A DNA stretch of 64,000 nucleotides from Crotalaria pallida (taxonomy: Eukaryota; Streptophyta; Magnoliopsida; Fabales; Fabaceae). The position numbers and the translations under genes are program-made. Positions 54,475 through 64,000 of this stretch are shown here, piece by piece. The stretch covers positions 69,364,501-69,428,500 of the forward strand of contig CM075651.1 in NCBI GenBank assembly GCA_037953625.1. Reading direction: 5' to 3'. The stretch's first letter is position 1. Each line of letters starts with the position of its first letter. A model generated the notes under the pieces. It saw only the letters and a list, made by a program, of their open reading frames with translations, made no database searches and was not told the DNA's origin.

Positions 54475-54592
54475 TAAGCCCCCCAGCTCGATCAAGGCTA
54501 TCTGAGCCTTGTTCCGAGGTCTCGTTTCAGGTCCCTTTCCCAAGTCCACCATATCAGGGCCGAGTTCACCACATAAGCCCCCCAGCTCGGTC
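54475..54592 (-). other. T2 polypurine tract, duplicated
   Basis: Minus strand GAGCTGGGGGGCTTA directly before the LTR, and a second copy about 98 bp further in (54574-54589) that is also followed by a short LTR-start-like CCACA. Same arrangement as in T1. Confidence 0.8.
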
Positions 54593-55425
54593 GAGGCTAT
54601 CTAAGCCTTGCTCCGAGGTTCTAGGGAGTTCGGACGTTGGGTCATCGAAAAGTTGGATCCAGCTGTCTCTGATGTCCTTTCATTATGACGGAGCGGATTT
54701 GACAGTTGTCTACTCACCAGTACCGAAGTGACGTTTGCTTTTACCGGATCTGACACGTGTCAGAAATCGCGATTTACGAAGCGTCACCATCATTGTGACG
54801 TTTCTCGAGGTCCGTTATTTTAGCTACTGTGCGCCACGTGTCCTAACATGCGGGGTTGCACGTTGGGCTGGGCCGTCTAGGCCAGGCCCATAATTCAAAA
54901 TAGGAGGGAAAACGGTTCTCCTCCTACTTTGACTAAATAAACTATTCCTTTTTCTCATTCTCTACCAAACATTCCCTTTTTTGAAAACGCTTCTTTCTGC
55001 CCCCCACGAAACCCTGCATCTCCCCCCAAGCCTTTTCTTCTTCGAAAACACTTTCTTTCTCTAACGGTTTCAGTGCTTTCGATTTTCTTCGCTCTCTCTT
55101 CCAGCCAGGGATTTCTTGCCATCGCCGATCCCTCTCAGATTCATATTCATCAGGTATTGCTTCTTTTTCTGCCTCTCTTTTCTTTTCCTTCGTTCTTGCG
55201 GTTTTGCGGTTCATGTGATAAGGGTTTAGTGCTTCTACATTTCTGTTTTTTATATTCGCGGAATGGGGGGTTTTCTCTAGGTTGTAGAGTTTTGATTTTT
55301 GGGGAGTGGTATTAGGATTTCTGGTCTTCTTTGGGTTGGCGGCGTGTTTTGGGATTTTTGGAGAGATTTTGATTCATGTTTTTTGTTTATTTTTCAGAAA
55401 ATCAAAGGAGTAGATTGGGTTCAGT

Positions 55426-57680
55426 ATGAGTAGGGTATGGTTTAGGAAATGGGCTGGGGTAGTCTCCTGTTCCTCCACGGAGGTAGACGAGGCGCTCCGT
55501 CGCCAAAGGGAGTATAGGCAGAAATACGAGAGGCGGGTTCTGGAGGTTGATCCCTTTGAGGTAATCTATCCTCGGGATTGGGAGGAGAAGAGGGAGTGGA
55601 TACGGCAGTACGCATGGGCCGAGTTCGTTGACGGTAGGGAGCGTGCCGACTTCGAGAGGATGGAGAAGGAGGGGATGTACGAACGGGGGGTACCTGTGGT
55701 AGAGGGGAGATGCTCACCCCTCGGAATAACTTCGAGGGGGTTCTCTGGGGGGTTATTTTTTGTAACCCGTAAGACTAATACCGAGCTCCCCTGTTCTTCC
55801 ACAGGTACCATGCCGCCCAGGAAGTGCGTCAATCGACCTGAACTTTACCCTGCTCCTTTCGACGCTGATCAATATGAGTGGGTTGACGTGGAGCCCAAAG
55901 GAGTCCAGTCCAACCTTTGTTCTGAGGACAAGCTTGCTGAGGTAAGGAGGGTCGTGCTGCCTTGCCCAGGGGACGCCACCGGGACCTCTTACGAAGTACT
56001 CCCCTGTTCGGCCAATGACAGGATATGTAGCCGGACTGACAATAATTCCTTCTTCTTTTATGCCGACCTGATTCATAATCTCGGCGTGACCCTCCCGTTC
56101 ACTGATCTGGAAATGAGGGTCTTAAACGAGTTCGGACTATCTCCTTCCCAACTTCATCCCAATACTTGGTCGTTTCTCCGAGCATTCCAAAAGTACTGCG
56201 GAGCCAGGAATTTGGTATGCACTGTTCGGCTATTTTTGTGGATGTACAAACCGTTCGTCAGCAATAAGGACGGGGTCACTGGTCGTCTTTGGGTGTCGGC
56301 TAAGGCCCGAGCTCACTATGGGCTGTTCGGCATGTTCTCCGAATCTTGGAAACATTTTAAACCGAGATTTTTTAAATACAAGTATGTTGGAACTGGGCTA
56401 CCTTGGTTTCGGTCCGAGACGGGACCGAAGTTCCCTTTGGAGTGGACCCCCGAGTTCTTTAATCGCCATACCAGCATGCCACAAAGGTGGTCGGGTGTCA
56501 CCTTGGATGTCGACGAGTCCGTAACAGCCCACCATTTTCAGACCGAATGTCGTGCTTGGAAATTCCAACTTGATATTGGTGTTTTCATGCAGTGTCCTGA
56601 CAACGAAGTCTTAACGAAAATTGGTAGTTACTTTTGCTCTTATACTTGTACCTTTTCTTTCAATTCTCTTACTAATTTTTTTTTGCCCTTTTTTTTTTTG
56701 CAGAAGAACATTGGTCAGAGATGTCCTCCAAAGCACTGAAAGCTACTTTAGAAGCTCGGAGGAGGAAGAAGTCTGAGGTTCCTTCTGCTGATGCCGTGTC
56801 GTCCGAGGTTTCCACTGATACGCTTTCGGCCGACTCTGGTCCACTCCATCCTACCCTACCTGCCGTCATCATTGCCCCACCTCCTCTTCCATCGCCTAGT
56901 CCAAGTGCCGAGGTAGCCATTGTTGCGGATACGCCGCCTTCAGGCACTAGAACTCAACCGAGGCTGCCGACTGCCCTTGCCAAACCCTCACTGAAAGATA
57001 CTCTTGTCAAGATGTCGGGTGCTGAGTGGAAGAAAAAAGTTGAAGAGATGGCTTGCCAATTGAAAAGGGCCACAACCATGTTTAACATGTTGGCAAAAGT
57101 GGCTGATGATGTGGCGGATGGTGTTTCACCTACTAAGAAAAAGGCTCGGTCGGCTATGGCGGCCGAGGTGGAGGAACTGAAGAGTGGCAAAAGATCAGCC
57201 GAACAAAAGTTATCCGAGGCTGAGGAGGAGCACCGCCGACAAATGGAGGAGCTTCAAAAACGACATGAAGAAGTTTTAGCCCAAGCCAAAGAAGATGCTA
57301 TGGAGGCTGGTCGGCAGGAGGGCCTTGCCGAGGTGGAAAAAGTTAGGACTTTGCCGAAGAAGAGGGCTGCTCAAGCTCTCAAGCATAAGGTGGCAGCATC
57401 CGAGTCGGACTTCAACCTTGAAAGGGTGGCAAGCAAGGTTTTTACCAATGCGGTTGAGCAGATTCTTCATATGAACCAAGGGCTCCGAATTCGGTATGTC
57501 GGCGCATCTGCCGGGTTCGGAGTGGAAGATGGAAAGATGGTAGATTATGAGAGGGGAGGGGCCGAGGTTGACCTGGACCAGCCTGAGGAGAATCTGCCCG
57601 GCCCTTTGGTTGAGAAAATGGATGAGGAGTTTGACCCGAGCTCGGTTGTCCTTTCTGATGTCGAGGATGAAGCAGCGTAA
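55426..57680 (+). CDS. T2 antisense ORF, two coding exons (gypsy-type transposon domain)
   Basis: Plus-strand gene inside the minus-strand element. Exon 55426-56623 begins MSRVWFRKW; exon 56704-57680 continues in frame after an 80-bp intron, ending at TAA. Residues about 200-330 resemble the plant family named putative gypsy type transposon (PF04195, from memory): LGVTLPFTDLEMRVLNEFGL, PNTWSFLRAFQKYC and LFGMFSESWKHFKPRFF blocks. The second exon has a Ser/Pro-rich start and a long coiled coil (EVEELKSGKRSAEQKL and following). Joined length about 725 residues. A 5' non-coding intron (CAG|GTATTG near 55154 to TTTTTCAG near 55398) is possible. Function unknown. Confidence 0.72.
56624..56703 (+). 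other. Predicted intron in the antisense ORF
   Basis: GTAGTT donor after AAAATTG, pyrimidine-rich tract and TTTTTTTTGCAG acceptor; 80 bp. Removing it joins the upstream frame (ends NEVLTKI) to the downstream frame (EHWSEMSSKALK) without a stop, whereas unspliced RNA stops at 56737-56739. Confidence 0.8.
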
Positions 57681-58920
57681 GTCCCTTATGCTGGGCAGCT
57701 TGTGATTTGTCTATGTTCTTTTTTGTAACATGTTTGACAATGTTGGGTTGTATTTTTCTTTATTGTGTACAACATTTTATTTATAAGCAAGTTCTTTCTA
57801 GTTCTTACTCTAACTTGTTGCATACGTACTGTGTCCGAGGTTGGAGTTATGCAAGTCTTTTCTTTAACTTGTTGCACGAACGCGAGTTTTTCTTTACCAA
57901 CTCGTTGCATGTGTATTCGTTCGACCTCGGATCCGAACTGCGATCAGTTAGGTGGTCATCAAAAAGGCTTTCAAAGAGAATGCAAGTGTTTGAGACTTGT
58001 CGCATATTGTAATTTTTATGCAAGTTTTTGTTTTAACTTGTTGCATATACACGGTGTCCGAGGTCGACTCTAATCAAGCTTTGTGTAAATGTGAGTTTCC
58101 ATTGACTCGTTGCATGCTTCATTCATTTTGAAACCTGGGGTCTGAATTGCGATCAGTTAGATAACTTGGCTTAAAAATACAAGTGTTTGAAACTTGTTGT
58201 TTTTTAGATAACCAAGTAAAACTACTTTTGAGAATACAAGTCTTTTACCAACTTGTTGTATTCAGACCTGATCGGACCTAAAAAACTTGTGCCCAAGACA
58301 TTGATGTTTAAAATCTAGTATAAATAACTCGGATAAACTCGGATGACTCAGTAAGTGCAGTAATCTTAGGGAACTCGGATCTACCCGCTGTAGCCGAGGT
58401 GGGTGTCCTCGTCCCCGATGTAAAAGAGAATGCTGAGTGCAGTTATGTGGAAACATTTCACAGCAGTCTGTTCTTTATCGGGTGTCCCTTGTACACTGTG
58501 CATATGAGCCGATCTTATCTAGAAGACGTTGGTTGTGCATAGCGCCATGCAACATTTAGGTGGCTAGTGCTAAATGAGAAGCTAGTACGTACGTATATAA
58601 GACTGTGGCACTTGAGTATGAGCAAGTTTGTACTTTTCATTAATTGTAGTCATGAGTACATTGCTTTTTGGAAAAATGAATATCTCACAATGGGAATGTA
58701 AAAACATGAACAGAATCTAAAAGAAGCAAAATTTAAAATGAGCTTGAACTTGAATTTTTCAGATGAGGATGCTGATGACTGCCGATGATATCTGAGGTAA
58801 ACCCATTTGAAATAGGTTCTCAGTGTTGTAAAGTCTTGGGAATCCTTGAGCTCGGTTCTTTCGGAAATTTCCCAGAGTATGTTTCCAGAACGCCTCTGTT
58901 GGGACTTACAGATTTCGGGC
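57681..58920. other. T2 spacer with degenerate AACTTGTTGCAT repeats
   Basis: No ORF. AACTTGTTGCA or ACTCGTTGCA recurs about every 30-160 bp (57807, 57868, 57899, 58035, 58105, 58190, 58250), often with CAAGT before and GTGTCCGAGG after. The part 58380-58600 matches T1 29200-29470 in reverse complement. Confidence 0.65.
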
Positions 58921-60735
58921 TCATTTCCCACTTTTCCGGTCGTTAAGACCGATATCTGCTCCTCGGGGTGCGAGGTGATCAGACTCAGACAACCCGTGTT
59001 GCGCTGTTTTCTTGTCTTGGTCGGCGGGCTCTTCTATTGCTATCTTCCTCAGACCAGGAGCAGCTTCTCGGATTTCTTCTGCCTTGTGATGGTCATCCGA
59101 GGTGAACTGATAGAAGAGGCTGCCGAGATCGTTGGTAATGTTGCAGAGTGGGAGCTTTTTCATCTTGAGGCAGAGCTTGGGAATTTGAAAAGGTCGGCTA
59201 GAGAAATGGGCAAAAAGTTTACTTCGGCCCTCAATTCGGAGCTGTACCGAACGGAGGGCAGGGTTATTAACAGTTAGAGAAATGAGAAAATTCTCCCCTT
59301 GTGGGGGGTTAGGGAGGATTGAAAAAGAAAGGAGATTTCCTTTAACTGCATCTTGGATTTTTTGGAGAAGTTTGGCATTCATGATAACATCTTTGCTTGG
59401 GGCAGAGGTGAAGGGGGGGGGGGTTACCGCCCATTCTTCATGAGGGGAGGACCTAAGGATATCTAGTTCGAACTGAACCTCGGCCAATAAGACTCTTCCC
59501 TTGGATAATGTCGGATCAGTGAACTCTTTCTGCTTCTTTTTTACCTCCCGTAGACTCGCATTGTAGCAGAGCCGGGCTTTCACTTGGTCAGCTTTGACCG
59601 TAACAACCTTATCGTCTGATCCGACGAAGTTCATTGCCAAGTGTACTGTTGAGACCACTGCCCTAAAGGCTTGTAGGCAGGTTCGTCCCAGTATTACATT
59701 ATACGGGGAGTCAGAGTCAACCACTAAAAACTTGATGATCTCCATTCGGGCCGAAGGCTGGTTGCCTAGGGTCACCGGGAGATGAATGGCTCCCAGAGGG
59801 CGGATTGCCTCACCTGTGAAGCTGATGAGATTACCTTCGAATCCCACGAGGTCGGCAGACCTCAGCTTCAATGCTTGGAAAGTATGCAAAAAGAGAATGT
59901 CGGCTGAGCTTCCTTGGTCAACGAAGACTCGGGCGACCTCAAAATTGCCAATTAACGCCGTTATCACCATAGGATCGTTGTGATCTGGGATGACGTCTTC
60001 CATCTCTTGGTCGGAAAAAATAATGGGAACATTTCGAGATGGTTTTTTGCCAATGGGTTTGTGATGGACAGTGAGAACTTGGTTGACGTACCTTTTCCTC
60101 TCCGCCCTCCTTTCTCCTCCACCGGCGAAACCTCCCGAGATAGTTTCAACTCGGAAGTTTTCTGGCGACTTATCCAGGTCTTGAACTACGACCATGTTCA
60201 CTCGCGGTGGTTCCTCTTCCTTCTTCTCTGGGGACGGGTCAGCTTTAGCTTTTCCTTTATCATTGTCTGGGCTGCGAGACCTTCTTCGGCCTCGTCTTTC
60301 CACCACTTCCCGCACGTATTGCTGCAGTTTGCCCCTTCTCACCATATCCTCAATGACATCTCGGAGCCAGGTGCATTGATCGGTATGGTGGCCATACCCG
60401 TCGTGGAAATTGCAGTATTTGGACTTGTCCCTGACATAGTTTTGATTTCTGAGAAAGGGGGGGGGGCGAGGTACACTCCTGAGTTCGGTCTTCATGGTCT
60501 CTCTCCAGACTTGAGACCTCGGGACCGTCAGGGGGGGTGTAAGAATCATACTTAGTGATGTACGGACGTCGGCGGTCCTCTTGTTGGCCGACGTGAGAGC
60601 GACCTCGGTCTCCCTAGTCTGCTCTTCCTCCTCTTTCATCCCTGTTGCCGCGAGGACGACCTCGGGGCAGGGCATTCTGCGAGGCGGCTTGAGAGTTTTC
60701 CATCCTACTTGACTATCCTTTGTTGAATTCTTCAA
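58921..60735 (-). CDS. T2 gag C-terminus and protease region
   Basis: 604 open codons. A zinc-finger-like CNFHDGYGHHTDQC with TWLRDVIEDMV is typical of Tat-type Gag ends (near residue 108). Then a charged linker and a retropepsin-like domain: ALIGNFEVARVFVDQGSSADILF (Asp-Gln-Gly-Ser in place of Asp-Ser/Thr-Gly), LGAIHLPVTLG and FLVVDSDSPYNVILGR. The rest (about 420-604) has no RT motif. Its start overlaps the previous gag frame out of phase. The variant active site is common in plant Tat/Ogre-type proteases as I recall. Confidence 0.8.
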   Translation of the reverse strand: MKNSTKDSQVGWKTLKPPRRMPCPEVVLAATGMKEEEEQTRETEVALTSANKRTADVRTSLSMILTPPLTVPRSQVWRETMKTELRSVPRPPPFLRNQNYVRDKSKYCNFHDGYGHHTDQCTWLRDVIEDMVRRGKLQQYVREVVERRGRRRSRSPDNDKGKAKADPSPEKKEEEPPRVNMVVVQDLDKSPENFRVETISGGFAGGGERRAERKRYVNQVLTVHHKPIGKKPSRNVPIIFSDQEMEDVIPDHNDPMVITALIGNFEVARVFVDQGSSADILFLHTFQALKLRSADLVGFEGNLISFTGEAIRPLGAIHLPVTLGNQPSARMEIIKFLVVDSDSPYNVILGRTCLQAFRAVVSTVHLAMNFVGSDDKVVTVKADQVKARLCYNASLREVKKKQKEFTDPTLSKGRVLLAEVQFELDILRSSPHEEWAVTPPPFTSAPSKDVIMNAKLLQKIQDAVKGNLLSFSILPNPPQGENFLISLTVNNPALRSVQLRIEGRSKLFAHFSSRPFQIPKLCLKMKKLPLCNITNDLGSLFYQFTSDDHHKAEEIREAAPGLRKIAIEEPADQDKKTAQHGLSESDHLAPRGADIGLNDRKSGK

Positions 60736-61905
60736 GATTGATGTATTTGTTTGATCTCTGTCTCAGATCGGCCATGTCCCTTGGTGGCTTTCCAATAAGT
60801 GAATCTTTGAACCCTCCTTCGGCCAATCCTTGGGTCAAAAGGAGGACCGCCACCTCGGGAGATAAATTGGGGACCGAGCTGGATTCGCTGTGAAACCTGC
60901 GCAAGTATGCACGTAAGGATTCTTCTGGTTTCTGCGTCACTATCGCTAGCGTGTGGTCCGACCTGGGTTGCACACAGCTAGAAGTATATCTGTTAAGGAA
61001 GACCCGCTTCATTTCTGCCCAGTTGTTGACAGAATTCTTGGGAAGCGTTGAGTACCATCGAAGGACTGGGGCCTGGAGGGTCATAGAGAAAGCTCGACAC
61101 TTGAGCCGATCTCCTCCACCATGAAAGTTCACAGCTCCCTCATAAGAAAGGACATGCTCCTGAGGGTCTGTGAGGCCATTGTATATGGGAATATTGCTGG
61201 GCCCGAGGTACCCAGGTGGTGGTTCATAAGCCATGACGGCTGGTGTAAAAGGATGCCCAGGGTGGGAATCATCCAAATCAGGTTGTTGCTGGTCAGGGGG
61301 TGGTGTAAGTTGTGTGACGGTTGTGTGTGGTGTAGCAAAGGTTTGTGGAGTTAACGGAGGTTGTGGTGGAAGAGGTGGTGGAGGGGTGGTGGGGGGAACT
61401 CATTTGGGGCCGGAGCTTGAACAACAGCTCGTTCAGCCAAACGTTGCATAGCAACTTGTTGGAGATCTGCAATAGCTTTACCTTGCTGTTCTACGATTCT
61501 CATCTGCTGTCTCATCAGGGATAAGAGTTCAGCATCTCGAGAGAGCGTAGACTGTCGAGAGTGGGAACGGTGTGTCGTGCTGACAGAATGGGCACGTTCG
61601 CCGTGGTGGCGGTGCTGTTCAGTGTTGGTTTCTCCGAGCTCAGAGCGTAACTGTACGCGCCGACCTCCGCCATGAAGTTGGGTTGGATTTGTAGTGTCTC
61701 CGGTGTGGATGGTGTAAGGTCCACTGTGGGTATGGGTGAATTCTGGTGGTGGAGGTGGCGGGGGAGGAGGTGGAGGTGGTGGAGGGGGTGGTGGTGAGGA
61801 CCTCGCTGCCCTATTGGCTTCGAGATGCAAGCGCAGGTCCTCAGTTGACGGCACCCTCCTTGGACACCCCCTCCTTCTCCTCTGGACTGGTTGTTCTTCA
61901 GACAT
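60713..61905 (-). pseudogene. gag: T2 gag, N-terminal part, frameshifted
   Basis: Begins at ATG 61905 (MSEEQPVQRRRRG), 50 bp after the PBS, with a 17-proline run encoded by GGT/GGA/GGC repeats (plus strand 61742-61795). That frame ends near 61351; the next gag block, with YLGPSNIPIYNGLTDPQEHV, APVLRWYSTLP and VFLNRYTSS (Retrotrans_gag type capsid), is in another frame, 60713-61276. It ends in TAG after NLEEFNKG, followed by a further frame change into 58921-60735. At least two breaks, so Gag is not made as one chain. Confidence 0.82.
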
Positions 61906-61936
61906 GGTAGAATTTCTGGGAATGAAGTTTATCGTT

Positions 61937-61953
61937 CCCCACAGACGGCGCCA
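61937..61953 (-). other. T2 primer binding site (tRNA-Asp type)
   Basis: Minus strand TGGCGCCGTCTGTGGGG, one base from the LTR; shares TGGCGCCGT with the Asp tRNA complement, and resembles the T1 PBS. Confidence 0.75.
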
Positions 61954-61954
61954 A

Positions 61955-62506
61955 TGTGATGTCCTAGACGGTGAGGTCCTCCAAGGGTAGGAGAAGACCT
62001 TCAAAGGAGCCTCTGTCTAGGGTTGATATGTGATGTTTGGTGGGAGTCCTCAAGTGGCTAAGGAAGAGAGCCAGGAAGTAACCCTAATCACTGGTGTGTG
62101 AGAGTGACAATTAGGGTTAGAGGACGTACCTGAGCCCCATGTAGTACGGAACTACTTATAGAGGGGAGCTGGTTGCCCTAATGGACTTGCTTTAGGCCCA
62201 AGTAGGGCCAGCCTGTACTGAGCTATGAGTGGATGAGCTGTCCTTGTGGATAAGGTGATGAGCTGTCCTTGTGGATAAGATGGAAGACGTCACCATGTCC
62301 TTGGTGTCGGACTTGGGAAGGTGTCAGACTTGGGAAGGTGTCGGACAGGGAAGTCGGACCTGGGTATGAGCATGAGGTCGGCCCGTATCTGGTATCTGTT
62401 CGGCCGTTGAGCATTGAGCTCGGCCCAGCGTACAGAGGGCTTCTTATAGGGCCGTGAGGCCTTAAGCAAGGGGTTTGAGGATTTCGGCTAGGCCGAGTAC
62501 ACCACA
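61955..62506 (-). repeat. T2 5' LTR
   Basis: 552 bp partner of 53940-54474, ends TGTGATG and CACCACA on the plus strand. Confidence 0.92.
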
Positions 62507-62899
62507 ATACGATCGTTTTGACATATCATTTGTAATTTTTCGACGTACGGTTGAAAAGATATGAATTTTCGAAGTTTAAAACACTATAACTTGAAAATTC
62601 TTAATTTTACCAAAACAATAATAAAAATCACTCTAATATATTTTTCTGAAGCTAAAAATATATTTATGAAATATTTCTATCCCAAAATATTTTTCTCATG
62701 TCTTAAATAAAAATTTACAATTAATTCCATATATATATATATATAATAACGCCACATATCTACAAAATATACCTATATTTTAATTAAAACCAACTTTTGA
62801 ATAATCCAACCTTATTAAATTGTCCTTAAAATAAATATGGTCAATTAAAATAAAAATCAAAAATAAATATTATGATTGGTTAAAATTGCGGGTCTCACA
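62507..62899 (-). repeat. Element D LTR, piece 4 and outer end
   Basis: Continues D after T2 (TSD ATACG 62507-62511) and aligns with B LTR 6710-7090, ending GGGTCTCACA at 62899. Unlike B's 3' LTR (7091), no purine tract follows, so this is the outer end of a 5' LTR or of a solo LTR; 62900-62904 (CACTA) would be its TSD, the partner lying outside the window. Confidence 0.8.
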
Positions 62900-63700
62900 C
62901 ACTATCTAATGACTGATTCCTATTTAGTCTAACTAATCTGTGATAAGTTCTATCAATTTCAGGGTTGTAAGGATGCAAATAACTTGGGTTGCCCCTAGTC
63001 ATGTACTGAACAGAACAACATCAACCATAGCATACTGTAACAGATATGCATGACCAAAATCGGCAACAAATTTTTTTATTTTTTTAATAATTTTTTATTT
63101 ATTTTTTTAAGCACCCTAAAATCATGAAAACATATCACAGAAAGTTTGAGGACAAAATTCAAAAGGGAACTAAGTCAAACAATTAAAACAGTGACCAAAA
63201 ACTAAGAAAATAGAACTTGTAAAATAAAAAAGAAATAGTAAACAGGCTTTTTCAGGATCCAAACGAAGGAGTTTTACGACGAAGTGGTAAAAATAATATT
63301 ATTCAGAAAATTCCCTTCGATTTGATATAAAATTCGTCAAATTCCGAGTTACTGATCAAAAGTTACGCCTATTTATAGTAAGTACTGCTGAAACTTGGAA
63401 ACTTTTTCTGGAACTCACAACCAGTGCCTATCTGAGTGTCTGTGATGCATCAACACACTAATATATGATGAAACATGTGTGGATACCAATTTTCGTGCAA
63501 AAATTCCACCCGCAGCTATGTTGAATGGCACTCACAGAATCACTAAAATAACATTAGTTATACAGAACATCAAATCAGCAAACAGGGCAACTTTCAATCA
63601 GTTATCAGAATGCTTATTCACACACTAACTACACTAACTACAATAACTACACTAACTACTCTAACTAACTACTGTAGGATCTTTGGCAAGAACCGATAAT
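62900..63700 (-). other. Element F leader (5' untranslated region)
   Basis: Sequence inside the PBS of F, minus orientation, with no ORF. It contains AT-rich runs (63069-63110) and an ACTAACTA-type tandem repeat near the PBS. D appears to have inserted here. Confidence 0.55.
63623..63672. repeat. ACTAACTAC short tandem repeat
   Basis: About 50 bp of imperfect ACTAACTAC units with variants (CAATAACTAC, TCTAACTA). Confidence 0.85.
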
Positions 63701-63718
63701 TCCCCGGCAACGGCGCCA
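63701..63718 (-). other. Element F primer binding site (tRNA-Asp)
   Basis: Minus strand TGGCGCCGTTGCCGGGGA, an apparently perfect 18-base complement of the 3' end of plant tRNA-Asp; typical of Athila/Tat elements. Confidence 0.9.
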
Positions 63719-63723
63719 AATTT

Positions 63724-64000
63724 TGATCGAGGCCGTACCCGATCAAAATAAAAGGGGTTTATTCTGTAGTACTAGGAAGGTGATCCTAGGTCGTTTCCTA
63801 GCGAATATCGATCTAAGCAAAGTATCAAACACGTAATGTGCAGTAAAATGGGGGGGTTTTTGTGTGTAACAATTGTGAAGAACAAAACATAAACAGAATA
63901 TTAAAACTAACAAAATCAGAAACAAAAGCGGGAAAACCCCTTTGGCTACGCACACTACTCAATCCTAGCTCACTAAAGATCGATTCCTCTCCTCTCCTCT
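63724..64000 (-). repeat. Element F 5' LTR (partial)
   Basis: From TGATCGAGG on the plus strand (minus-strand LTR end ...CGATCA) to the window edge. Only its U5 side is visible. The short ORFs here are not supported. Confidence 0.6.

Larger units (their letters stand above)
53940..62506 (-). mobile_element. T2: Tat-like Ty3 element without RT or integrase, with antisense ORF
   Basis: LTRs 53940-54474 and 61955-62506, perfect TSD ATACG (53935-53939, 62507-62511). Minus orientation: Asp-type PBS at 61937-61953, gag from 61905, protease region to 58921, then a 3' part carrying a spliced ORF on the opposite (plus) strand, and purine tract next to the left LTR. The antisense extra ORF near the 3' LTR is a reported feature of the Tat lineage. 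RT, RNase H and integrase are absent. Confidence 0.92.

Noticed and set aside
63743..63955. 70-codon ORF with a hydrophobic stretch in F LTR
   Set aside because: Lies within LTR next to a PBS; hydrophobicity follows from T-rich sequence; no homology recognised.

Overview
This window is repeat-rich nuclear DNA from a flowering plant. I see no ordinary host gene, rRNA, tRNA or CRISPR array. Evidence for a plant is LTR retrotransposons of plant-only lineages (Sirevirus-type Copia; Tekay/Del-type and Tat/Athila-type Ty3), primer sites for plant initiator-Met and Asp tRNAs, a TRIM element, and a spliced antisense ORF. The species cannot be named from the sequence; a large-genome eudicot is my guess.

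Layout: almost the whole window is ONE long terminal repeat (element D, minus orientation) stretched from about 6.6 kb to 62.9 kb by nested insertions. D survives as four pieces (1-54, 41834-42424, 48318-53939, 62507-62899) and abuts the 5' end of an older minus-strand element F (leader 62900-63700, Asp PBS 63701-63718, LTR from about 63724). Inside D are three insertions, each with a perfect 5-bp target-site duplication (TSD): T1 (55-41833, GTTTT, Tat-like, plus), E (42425-48317, ATACG, gag-only Sirevirus, plus) and T2 (53940-62506, ATACG, Tat-like, minus). Inside T1 lie B (1330-28076, a gag-only Ty3 element with 6-kb LTRs, minus), a TRIM (28082-28605) and C (30415-40869, TSD AAGAA, Ty3 with decayed pol, minus). 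Inside B lie G (7586-11154, solo LTR in gag, TSD CCCTC) and A (12810-22561, a Sirevirus Copia element, minus, in B's 5' LTR, TSD CTCTT with one mutation). Nesting is five levels deep.

Coding capacity: no element looks fully autonomous. A has an open integrase-RT-RNase H frame but a broken gag-protease. E has one intact gag ORF and no pol. B has gag only. T2 has broken gag, an open protease-region frame, no RT or integrase, and a spliced antisense ORF. C has only pol debris although its LTRs are nearly identical. The window therefore records mostly non-autonomous elements, which presumably moved with enzymes supplied in trans.

Most unusual signal: the LTRs of A, E, G and C, which belong to two superfamilies, carry CG-centred palindromes (cores CTCGAG, ATCGAT or ACCGGT) arranged as pairs or short runs whose centres are 20-22 bp apart. 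The spacers vary, the core differs by family, and the location is conserved (a pair about 130 bp upstream of the TATA box in both C and G, another set in the transcribed part). C and G also share a region packed with small hairpins whose arms differ but stay complementary; in C these are built around a constant TCCCAGA core. A third item is an acidic ORF of about 183 codons inside the D LTR, with a degenerate homologue in B.
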